From positions 1,984,001-2,048,000 of the forward strand of contig NZ_LT906436.1 in the NCBI RefSeq assembly GCF_900187225.1: a DNA stretch of 64,000 bases. The letters are read 5' to 3'. Below the pieces are notes generated by a model, which was not told the origin of the DNA, did not search any database, and saw only the letters and a program-made list of their open reading frames with translations. The position numbers and the translations under genes were made by a program. Shown here piece by piece: positions 56,725 through 64,000 of this stretch (positions within the stretch are counted from its first letter, which is position 1; each line of letters starts with the position of its first letter). Source of the DNA: Listeria monocytogenes (lineage in GTDB: Bacteria; Bacillota; Bacilli; Lactobacillales; Listeriaceae).

Positions 56725-58463
56725 TACTTTTCTCCTCCCGTATTTTGAGGTACTTGAAACAGAATGATGGTACCTTCATTTGCTTTACTCTTGATTGTTA
56801 ATCGATAAGTTTCTCCATACAAAAGCTGCAATCGTTTGTTTAAATTAGCTAGACCGATGTGGCTCGTATCATCTTTACTTTCAATTGTTGCTTGCACCTC
56901 TTTTAATTTCTCCGCATCGATTCCCGAACCATTGTCTTCAATTCTAAATTGCAAATTGTTATTTTCTGCTGTGACCGTAATTACGACTATTGGATTTTGA
57001 TTTTCTTTATAAGCATATTTGAAAAAATTTTCAATGAGCGGCTGCAGAGCAAACCTTGGAATCTGAGTATGATTGAAACGTTTTTCAATATTGATTTCCA
57101 GCTTAATGGGCTGTTCGTGGCGCATTTCCATAAAGCGGACATATTGTTTTACATAATTGATTTCTTCGCCTAAAGTGGTGATTTCACGGTGATTGGCCGT
57201 ATAGCGTAGTAGTGTTGCAAGCTGATAAATCATATCACTTGTCGCTTTGGCTCCTTCTACGCGTGCATTCATTCTAATTGCCTCTAATGAATTATAAAGA
57301 AAATGAGGCTGCATTTGACCTTGAAGCGCTTTGAGCCGTGCTTTTTGTTCTTCCATTTCTAGGCTATATACTTTCTTCACATATGCATCGAGGTTTTCTG
57401 TCATATGGTTAAATCGCTCGCTAATCATCGTCAGTTCATCCCCGTTATTATCGACTGGAAGCTTTGCATCAAGCGTCCCCTTTTCCACCCGGTTCATTCC
57501 GCCAATAATCGTTAAAATCCGCTTAGAATAACGTCTACTAATAACAAAATTAATGCTAATAGAAAAAATAACTAATAACAGTCCAATACCAAATAAAGTA
57601 AGTTCGATGAGCGGCGCGCTATCATCTGTTACACGATATAAAAACGTATTGTTTTTCAAGCCACTTGTTTCATCTTCCGTTTTTTGAAAATATATTTTTT
57701 TGTTGTCTACATTAATCCAACCTTGTTTTTCAGGTGTTTGTATTTGTTTCGTTGGATGGTTGGAATATAATTCAGCTCCTTTCGCATTATTTATTTGGAA
57801 AATCGAGTTTTGATAGTCTTTTATAACCCATTTGCTTAGAAAAGTCGGATCAATGTAAAGGAGCAGATAACCCATTTGTTTTAATGTGCTTGGATCATTA
57901 ATCGGCTGTTTCACGACAATTTTATTTTCGATTGTATAAAAAGTCCCTTGCTTCGATGCTTCGGTGGCGATATTTTCCTCCCCATATTTATCAACGGTTT
58001 CTTTCCATTCACGATAACGACTCGGGAAAGTATAAGAGTAACTCCCATCATCCGAAATGAGCTGAAGTGCGATAATATCTTCATCATACGAAAAATAAGA
58101 CTGTAAATACGTTTGCATATCTACAGAATAAAAATTTTTACTTTTAAAATAGTTATCGATATTTTGCTCCGTGTAGCTACCGTAATCGTTTGTCATCGCT
58201 ATTTGAACATCTTGCATCAAATCACTATTACGATAAATATCTTGCGTTAAACTAATTAATGCCTTTTGCTTCTCCGTAAGTGCATCGAGCTGCTTATTCG
58301 CAATAGTTTCCGCTCTTTGGAGATTGGTATCTAGTTGAATATTAGTATAGTACTTATAAATGAAAAAAAGTAATAAGCTGACCGTAAAAAGACTTGTTAA
58401 AGAAAAAATTAATAACATCCTTTTGAAAACGCGCTTGCGTGGTAATTCTTGTGCCATGCTCAT
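56724..58463 (-). CDS. sensor histidine kinase, YesM type
   Basis: A 579-residue membrane kinase. Helices at about 15-37 and 287-308 flank an extracellular Cache-like sensor region. A HAMP domain (about 310-365) follows, then the His_kinase domain with phospho-acceptor His387 in QMQPHFLYNSLEAI, the N box LQPLIENFFKYA, and a GHKL ATPase with EDNGSGID. It likely senses an extracellular sugar directly or through the binding lipoprotein and phosphorylates the RR encoded next. Confidence 0.9.
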   Translation of the reverse strand: MSMAQELPRKRVFKRMLLIFSLTSLFTVSLLLFFIYKYYTNIQLDTNLQRAETIANKQLDALTEKQKALISLTQDIYRNSDLMQDVQIAMTNDYGSYTEQNIDNYFKSKNFYSVDMQTYLQSYFSYDEDIIALQLISDDGSYSYTFPSRYREWKETVDKYGEENIATEASKQGTFYTIENKIVVKQPINDPSTLKQMGYLLLYIDPTFLSKWVIKDYQNSIFQINNAKGAELYSNHPTKQIQTPEKQGWINVDNKKIYFQKTEDETSGLKNNTFLYRVTDDSAPLIELTLFGIGLLLVIFSISINFVISRRYSKRILTIIGGMNRVEKGTLDAKLPVDNNGDELTMISERFNHMTENLDAYVKKVYSLEMEEQKARLKALQGQMQPHFLYNSLEAIRMNARVEGAKATSDMIYQLATLLRYTANHREITTLGEEINYVKQYVRFMEMRHEQPIKLEINIEKRFNHTQIPRFALQPLIENFFKYAYKENQNPIVVITVTAENNNLQFRIEDNGSGIDAEKLKEVQATIESKDDTSHIGLANLNKRLQLLYGETYRLTIKSKANEGTIILFQVPQNTGGEK

Positions 58464-58519
58464 TCACTGCCCCCTCTTCTTTTCTGATTATTGCATACTA
58501 TCACCAATAATGTAAGGGG

Positions 58520-59131
58520 TTACTTAGGCTCCATTTGCTTGAAGCGGTGTAAGTTGATTTTCATTATCCAATAACTTGGTAAAACACCAGAAATAAACAA
58601 AATAAAAGCAGGCATTTTCGAAATTAACCATGCGCAAAAAACTAGCCCAATAACAATCATAAAAGTATTTTTAAAACTAGTAATCGCGAGCAAGAACGCT
58701 TGCCCGACATAAGCTCGCACATTTTTCATTTGGAAGTGGACAAACACCGTGAAATACTGCAAAAAAGCAATCCCCACGAGAAAAAGCAAGAACATTAAGA
58801 AGAAGTATAAAATCGTCGACCAAAAACCTTGCATCAATTCAAAAACAATCCGCAAATCTGCATAAAGAAAAATCCCTATTAGCGCAAAAACCCCACCCGC
58901 TAAATTAGCCGAAACAAACACCTGTTTATAGGTTTGCCAAGCAGATTTCCAAACTGGCGTATCCAAGTCCCCCCGAGCCCATTTTCTTGTTATCGTAAAC
59001 AAAGCAACCGTCGCTGGCATAAAGCCAAACACAATCCCACCAATTAATACGAGGAAAAGCCATACTAAGTTTGTCCAGACGAGCCGGATAATCCAGTCGC
59101 TAATAACTGAGAATTTATCAATAAGTTTCAT
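58520..59131 (-). CDS. DUF624 (YesL-like) membrane protein
   Basis: A 203-residue protein with five to six hydrophobic helices, matching the YesL/DUF624 family, which accompanies CUT1 sugar ABC transporters and YesMN two-component systems. Its function is unproven; a role in assembly or regulation of the transporter is often suggested. It sits between the GH125 gene, after a terminator, and the histidine kinase. Its own promoter was not identified. Confidence 0.8.
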   Translation of the reverse strand: MKLIDKFSVISDWIIRLVWTNLVWLFLVLIGGIVFGFMPATVALFTITRKWARGDLDTPVWKSAWQTYKQVFVSANLAGGVFALIGIFLYADLRIVFELMQGFWSTILYFFLMFLLFLVGIAFLQYFTVFVHFQMKNVRAYVGQAFLLAITSFKNTFMIVIGLVFCAWLISKMPAFILFISGVLPSYWIMKINLHRFKQMEPK

Positions 59132-59155
59132 TCTTCTTCTCTCCTTTGATAGTAA

Positions 59156-59189
59156 GAGAAAGCCTGAGTTTTCGCTCAGACTTTTCTTT
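59156..59189 (-). terminator. terminator after the GH125 gene
   Basis: On the minus strand AAAGTCTGAG pairs with CTCAGGCTTT (one G-U) around six bases, followed by TCTCTT. The weak T tract suggests that some read-through into the DUF624 gene may occur. Confidence 0.65.
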
Positions 59190-59191
59190 TT

Positions 59192-60496
59192 TTATTTACT
59201 TAATGGGCTTCCTTTCACATACACACCGCACAAACTTAAAACAAATTCACTAAACATCGCATTAGACCAAGCAAACCAGTCGCGCGTGAATTCAGATGGA
59301 TTCGAGGCATTGACACCCTCGTGCATATAATCCGTTCCACCATCGCCAGCAATCAGCATCTCTAAAATAGCTTGTTTTTCCGCTTCTGTTTCTGCAGTCA
59401 ATCCTTCGCTGCTAAGCGCAATCGGCCATACATAATGATCAGGCGTATGTGGACTACCAATTCCTGTAAGTACACTGCCTTCGACAAAATAAGGATTTTC
59501 CCGACTTAAAATAAGTTTTCTGGTCGCTTGGTATGCGGGGTCAGTTTTTTCGCAAAAACCAAGGTATGGTGCAGCAAGCAAGCTTGGCACGTTAGCATCA
59601 TCCATAAATAATTTACGTCCCGTTCCGTCAACTTCATACGCGTAAACATCGCCGTAATACGGGTGCGCTTGTTTGGCATAGGTTTCAATCCCTGCGGCAA
59701 CTTCTTTTCGTAAATCCGAGCTCTCTTTCGGCAATTCTTTATCTTCCGGGTAAAACGTCGCTACAATTTCTTGGACGTAATCCATCACCACAACTAAAAA
59801 CATGTTACTCGGTACAAGATAGCCGTACATACACGCGTCGTCACTCGGTCTAAAGCCACTCCAAGACATACCAGTATAGCTTACATCTGTTCCTTTTCCG
59901 TTATTATTTAAGGTATCTGATTGACGCACATTTTCTCGTTCAAAACGATACGGACTTTGCTCTGTATGTTTTTGTTCGATTTTAAAAACTTCGATGATTT
60001 GATGCAATGCTTTTCTAAATTCTTCGGTAAAATGACCTGTACGGTTGGTACTTTTCCATAATAGATACGCTAATTGAATCGGATAGCAAAGTGAATCAAT
60101 TTCATATTTTCGTTCCCAAACCAGGTCGGTCATTGCTGTTTTGTCGTTTTGAAATCCCGCCCCATTCGCCGATTTATTAAAAGCATTCGCGTATGGGTCA
60201 TGCAAAATACATTTAGTTTGTAACTTTACGAGGTTTTCAATAACAGTCGCCATTTCTTCGTCTTCTTCCGCCACAATTAAATATGGTCTAATTTGGCTTG
60301 TAGAATCGCGTAACCACATCGCTGGAATGTCTCCTGTAATAACAAATGGAAGCCCCTCTTCTGTTTCTTGTAAAGTAGTTGTATACGTATTCTTAAAACA
60401 TTTTTCAAACATGCGATGTAGTTTTTCATTTTCTGGAAAAGTCGTTTTCACTTTCTCTATCCATTTGTTAAAACTTGCTGGTACTTTGTTTGTCAT
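59192..60496 (-). CDS. GH125 exo-alpha-1,6-mannosidase
   Basis: A 434-residue protein of glycoside hydrolase family 125 ((alpha/alpha)6 barrel, metal-independent). Typical regions are AMWLRDSTSQIRPYL (about 55-69), KTAMTDLVWERKYEIDSLCYP and SYTGMSWSGFRPSDDACMYG. It lacks a signal peptide, so it works in the cytoplasm on imported glycans. It follows the GH38 gene by three bases. In Streptococcus pneumoniae GH125 and GH38 genes are paired in a host N-glycan degradation cluster. Confidence 0.88.
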   Translation of the reverse strand: MTNKVPASFNKWIEKVKTTFPENEKLHRMFEKCFKNTYTTTLQETEEGLPFVITGDIPAMWLRDSTSQIRPYLIVAEEDEEMATVIENLVKLQTKCILHDPYANAFNKSANGAGFQNDKTAMTDLVWERKYEIDSLCYPIQLAYLLWKSTNRTGHFTEEFRKALHQIIEVFKIEQKHTEQSPYRFERENVRQSDTLNNNGKGTDVSYTGMSWSGFRPSDDACMYGYLVPSNMFLVVVMDYVQEIVATFYPEDKELPKESSDLRKEVAAGIETYAKQAHPYYGDVYAYEVDGTGRKLFMDDANVPSLLAAPYLGFCEKTDPAYQATRKLILSRENPYFVEGSVLTGIGSPHTPDHYVWPIALSSEGLTAETEAEKQAILEMLIAGDGGTDYMHEGVNASNPSEFTRDWFAWSNAMFSEFVLSLCGVYVKGSPLSK

Positions 60497-60499
60497 GTA

Positions 60500-63157
60500 T
60501 TACACTCCTTTTAAGGTGATGATTTCGTTTGGACTAGCGGTAAATTGTTTCTTGGCATCTCCCGTTGTTTCTTCTAAAATTGTTGAATTCTGCCATGGAC
60601 GCTCAGTTGTTAATAGTTTTGGTTCACTTGCAGTTTGATAGAAACGGATAATCGGTTGGTTGTCTTTAGCGAGTTTAAATGCTGAGAAGACAAATCCAGC
60701 CTCTGTTTTCCATTCTGCAAAATCTCTTTTTTCTGCGAGAATTTTTTCTTTCGTTGCTGATTTGTGTTGGAATGCAAAAATAGGAGTCAAGCGTGCGTTT
60801 ACTTGTGCTGGGATGGAGCTATTTGCAACATCAGAATCATCAGTCAGAAATAAGTGAAACTCTGCTGTAATCTCTCGGTGGCATTCCGCTTCATATGCCG
60901 GAAAATCACCCCAATCGCCTATTTCAGATACTGCGCGAAGCAACGTTAATTCCAATTTGTCACCATGTTCGCTTACTTCATATTCTGGTAAACCAAGACT
61001 TGCGACAACGATATTTCCACTAGCAACAAAGCCTTGTTTTCGGTTATCTTTAGCAGGATTCGTCCATTCTTTGACTTGTTTATTCGCGCGTGTTACTACT
61101 TCAAAAACACTTCCCGCTTGATGTGTTTCTGTTTGTTTTCCAGTCGGGAAAAGTACGCGGAGTCGATGGTCATCTACGTTATTATTTAGTTTCACGCGGA
61201 TAGTTAATTGTTTATCGTGTTTGTTTAGCGTTAATTCTGTCGTGATTTTAAATGTAGTAAAATTTTCCGAGCGCTCCGACTGCCGATCCGGATGCCATAC
61301 TAGGCGACGTTTTTCTTCGGCAAAGGTGGCACTTGCGCTTTCTGGTATTTCAATTTCATGGTTTATTTCGATTGTCTTGCCGAGTTTATCCTCTCGTAGT
61401 ACTCGAATTGCCGGTTTGGAATTAAGTGTATTTATTCGTAAGTTATCGCCGGTTTCTTTAAACATATATTCATTACCAATGTCGCCCACGTCCTCATAAG
61501 CCCCAACACCCGAAACTTCTACCGACTTCTCTTTATCTAAAATCGTATACGTCCCATTTGCCGCAACTTCCACTTTTAAAAAACGGTTTTCTAAAGAGAA
61601 ATCTTGTGTTTGGTTCGCTGATTCATTCACCAAATCGACCGGATACGCGTAAATTGTTTCATAACCAACCGCTGGCAAATTTTCTACGGTGAAAGTTAGT
61701 TTGTACTTTCTCGCAAAATAAGAATCGCGGAATTTCCGTTCTGGCAAATCGTAATTGAAACGAATGCCAAGCGACTCAACTACAACCGGAATTTCCTCGC
61801 CGGTACTTGTTTCCAGCCGAAAACTTTGCTCTGGAAGTTTCGCTAATTCATCCGGTATTAATTCAAAATGCATCTCAGAAAAATGAATTGCGTCTGTTTC
61901 AATTTCAAGCTCTACTGTTCTAGTCGCTTCGATACCACCCGCATGAAAAACCGTAAGCGGAATACCCGTTTCATTCGTTGCGATTTGTTCCGTTATTCGG
62001 CGCGCGGCGTTTTGAATAATTGCCATAGTCGTTTGTTCAACTTTTTCAAAACGAGCTTCCATTTCGCGGTGCACCTCATCCAAACTACATCCAGTAATAC
62101 TGTCGTGGATTTGATTTTCCATGAGCAATTTCCAAGCATAAGCTAAGTATTCATGTGGATACTGGACACCTGCTTCCGTCGCCATCACAGAAATCGGTTC
62201 AGCCAAACGCTCTAATAAACGCTCTATTTTCGCATTAGCTTGTTTTAAGTAAATACGTGAAGATGCTGTGTTGGCGAGCGTGGACCATCCATCTGATTGT
62301 TGGCTCGTTAATTCTCCGTGAACCGTTTGTAATTTTCCTGGCTCAAGACCAGCTTTGACAGCCTCTTGGTATTTTTCAAAATGGCTATGGATAAACTTTA
62401 CATCAGGATAAAGTTCCCGCGCCACTTCCAAGGCTTCCGCTAAATCAGTTTGCACTGGCTGATGATCACAGCCGTTCATAAATAGCCATTCATCCGTCGA
62501 CGCGAACCGTTCCACATCCGCTAACTTCTTATCCCAGAAAACTTTTGCGGCTTCTTTATCCACCGGAATTTCATTACCATTGGAATACCAATTCGCCAGT
62601 AAAATTCCTAAGACTTTCGAACCGTCCGGGCTTTCCCAAAACATTTCCGAATATTTCGAGGCAAAAGCACTATCAAAAACTTGATTGTTAAAGCCCGTTG
62701 GATTGACTCCACGACCGAAAACAACTGTATCAAAACCAGCTTGGCGCATGAGTTGGGGTACTTGGCCATATAAACCAAACGTATCAGGGAAATAACCAAT
62801 TTTCTCTGCTTGCCCGAATTCCTCTGCCATTTCTAAACCATACTGCAAATTACGAATATTCGCTTCTCCACTCGTTAAAAAAGCATCCTGCAACATATAC
62901 CACGGTCCAATTCGCAGTTTCCCGTCCGCAACCAGCTGCTTCATTTTTTCCTTTTTAGCGGGTTTCACAGCCAAATAATCTTCTAACATAATCATTTGTC
63001 CATCCATATGAAAATGATGGAATCCATCTTCCTTATCAAGTAATGCTTCTACTTCGTCCATCAGTGTAACGAGCCTAAATCTCAAACTTTCCAGTGGTAA
63101 AAACCATTCTCTATCCCAGTGAGAATGAGAAATAATATGCGCTTTCTTTCTAGTCAT
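60500..63157 (-). CDS. GH38 alpha-mannosidase
   Basis: An 885-residue family 38 enzyme. Zinc ligands lie in HIISHSHWDREW (His11, His13, Asp15), and the nucleophile Asp125 is in GYFPDTFGLYGQ. The helical middle domain is at about 285-365, and the C-terminal beta domains follow. There is no signal peptide, so it is cytoplasmic. It heads a GH38-GH125 operon behind a promoter with a cre site. The enzyme removes terminal alpha-mannose; linkage preference cannot be told from sequence. Confidence 0.9.
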   Translation of the reverse strand: MTRKKAHIISHSHWDREWFLPLESLRFRLVTLMDEVEALLDKEDGFHHFHMDGQMIMLEDYLAVKPAKKEKMKQLVADGKLRIGPWYMLQDAFLTSGEANIRNLQYGLEMAEEFGQAEKIGYFPDTFGLYGQVPQLMRQAGFDTVVFGRGVNPTGFNNQVFDSAFASKYSEMFWESPDGSKVLGILLANWYSNGNEIPVDKEAAKVFWDKKLADVERFASTDEWLFMNGCDHQPVQTDLAEALEVARELYPDVKFIHSHFEKYQEAVKAGLEPGKLQTVHGELTSQQSDGWSTLANTASSRIYLKQANAKIERLLERLAEPISVMATEAGVQYPHEYLAYAWKLLMENQIHDSITGCSLDEVHREMEARFEKVEQTTMAIIQNAARRITEQIATNETGIPLTVFHAGGIEATRTVELEIETDAIHFSEMHFELIPDELAKLPEQSFRLETSTGEEIPVVVESLGIRFNYDLPERKFRDSYFARKYKLTFTVENLPAVGYETIYAYPVDLVNESANQTQDFSLENRFLKVEVAANGTYTILDKEKSVEVSGVGAYEDVGDIGNEYMFKETGDNLRINTLNSKPAIRVLREDKLGKTIEINHEIEIPESASATFAEEKRRLVWHPDRQSERSENFTTFKITTELTLNKHDKQLTIRVKLNNNVDDHRLRVLFPTGKQTETHQAGSVFEVVTRANKQVKEWTNPAKDNRKQGFVASGNIVVASLGLPEYEVSEHGDKLELTLLRAVSEIGDWGDFPAYEAECHREITAEFHLFLTDDSDVANSSIPAQVNARLTPIFAFQHKSATKEKILAEKRDFAEWKTEAGFVFSAFKLAKDNQPIIRFYQTASEPKLLTTERPWQNSTILEETTGDAKKQFTASPNEIITLKGV

Positions 63158-63180
63158 TTTGCCCCTCCAAATATCCTTTT

Positions 63181-63228
63181 TGTATTCGCTTTCAAGCTAA
63201 GTATAGTAAGGGCTAGAGTGAATTGCAA
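63181..63228 (-). promoter_or_regulatory. promoter of the GH38-GH125 operon with a cre site
   Basis: On the minus strand TTGCAA (63228-63223) and TATACT (63205-63200) are 17 bases apart. TTGAAAGCGAATACA (63195-63181) fits the cre consensus WTGNAANCGNWNNCA fully and covers the transcription start, so CcpA should repress the operon. Confidence 0.85.
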
Positions 63229-63342
63229 TGCTAGCCGAAAAACTACTATGAATAATCCATTTTCCCTTGATTTGTCCATTAGAAGAAAGCGTAATCCTTC
63301 CCACTCTAAGGAAAGTTTCTGTCATACCTAAAAAAAGCCAAA

Positions 63343-63383
63343 TTGACATCCTTTCCCGCTATGATATATTGAAACCGTTCTAG
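63343..63383 (+). promoter_or_regulatory. promoter of the divergent GH38 gene with a cre-like site
   Basis: TTGACA (63343-63348) and TATATT (63365-63370) are 16 bases apart. TTGAAACCGTTCTAGA follows at 63369, resembling a cre site but lacking the final CA. The rest of the 255-base divergent region shows no ORF. Confidence 0.6.
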
Positions 63384-63412
63384 ACAAAAATAGAAGGGAT
63401 ATGAGTATACAT

Positions 63413-64000
63413 ATGTTTTTCACTAAAGATAAACTACGAGGCAGGCTGGATGAAGTTGCGCTTTATCGTTACGAAAAAACTTATCCTATCCGTAATTTCC
63501 AAACAGCCGAGGATATGGATGGAGAAATTGCTGCACGACCAGATAACATCTTGTATGATAACGAATTAACTATCGGGGAAAACTGGTCAGGTAGGGATCG
63601 TTATGTCTGGCTCAAAACAACCATTACTTTTCCAGACACCAAAACTGGCACGCGTTTGATTGGCTACTTTGATTTTGGAAATACCGGCGACGGCCACAAT
63701 TCTGGCTTTGAATCATTATTATTTGTTAACGGGGAACCATACCAAGGCGTCGATCAAAATCACCGCGAAGTTCTTTTCCCAGATAGTTTTGCTGGAAAAA
63801 AGGTGGAACTGGTCTTCCGTTTATGGTCCGGACTGGAAGGTGGCGGAACCCCAACCATCCAGACACACCAGTTAAAAGAAGCCTTTATTGGATATTTAAA
63901 TCTCGTCATTGATGATTTGTATTTCACGAGTAAAGCAACTTTAAAAACACTTGACCAACTCGAAGAAAAAAATCCAACCTATGCACCGCTCCTCCAAGCG
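63413..64000 (+). CDS. second GH38-type alpha-mannosidase, N-terminal part
   Basis: The 196 codons in the window run off the end. The product starts MFFTKDKLRGRLDEVALYRY. The region with YFDFGNTGDGHNSGFESLLF and VNGEPYQGVDQNHREVLFPD matches the N-terminal beta-sandwich domain of the long (MAN2C1/Ams1-like) GH38 alpha-mannosidases; the catalytic domain lies beyond the window. The ATG at 63413 is rather far (14 bases) from AAGGG and an in-frame ATG at 63401 is very close (2 bases), so the start is uncertain. It is divergent from the GH38-GH125 operon. Confidence 0.75.
   Translation, partial: MFFTKDKLRGRLDEVALYRYEKTYPIRNFQTAEDMDGEIAARPDNILYDNELTIGENWSGRDRYVWLKTTITFPDTKTGTRLIGYFDFGNTGDGHNSGFESLLFVNGEPYQGVDQNHREVLFPDSFAGKKVELVFRLWSGLEGGGTPTIQTHQLKEAFIGYLNLVIDDLYFTSKATLKTLDQLEEKNPTYAPLLQA

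Overview
This is a 64 kb stretch of a low-GC Firmicutes chromosome. Protein content and gene order match Listeria, most likely L. monocytogenes or a close relative: from memory the order corresponds to lmo1953-lmo2015 of strain EGD-e. No rRNA, tRNA, CRISPR array, prophage or insertion sequence was seen. Nearly all genes are metabolic, transport or regulatory and are packed into operons separated by clear terminators.

Layout. 1-3000 (minus): purine nucleoside phosphorylase (partial), deoB, xerD and fur, with a PerR box at the fur promoter. 3144-8211: Fur-controlled ferric-hydroxamate uptake, with fhuB-fhuG and fhuD on minus and fhuC plus a ferredoxin/flavodoxin-NADP reductase on plus. 8227-10546: an ABC exporter operon ending in its own TetR regulator, with two operators on the promoter. 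10620-11146: an unannotated type I toxin-antitoxin locus, made of a 28-residue holin-like toxin, a coupled leader ORF and an antisense RNA. 11147-13816: nudF, then xpaC-telA. 13863-18961: an operon of unknown substrate (UlaA-type PTS, phosphotriesterase-like lactonase, KDPG aldolase with a frameshift, creatininase-fold hydrolase, GntR). 19148-25505: dinB with a LexA box, an SDR, rnz, zwf, a YueI protein, a 45-residue membrane peptide, a DUF6884-like protein and a GNAT enzyme.

25560-37244 holds the nine-gene branched-chain amino acid operon ilvDBNC-leuABCD-ilvA. It is preceded by a ribosome-mediated attenuator with a 13-residue leader peptide rich in Ile, Leu and Val. Next come alsD (37403), the deoxynucleoside catabolic genes pdp, deoC and two regulators, and a mannose-family PTS with two SIS-domain enzymes and two GntR regulators resembling glucoselysine/fructoselysine systems. 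An aldo-keto reductase and alsS follow. The last 12 kb is a glycan locus: ABC importer without an ATPase, YesM/YesN-type two-component system, DUF624 protein, GH125 and GH38 mannosidases, and a divergent second GH38 gene cut by the window end, with a cre site between.

Points that stand out: the type I toxin-antitoxin locus with a mok-like coupled leader; two homopolymer frameshifts of opposite sign (fur and the KDPG aldolase gene), the second on a perfect -1 slippery heptamer; and a duplicated ACAGTTT-containing motif shared by the unlinked alsS and alsD promoters. All coordinates and motifs were read by eye and no database search was run.
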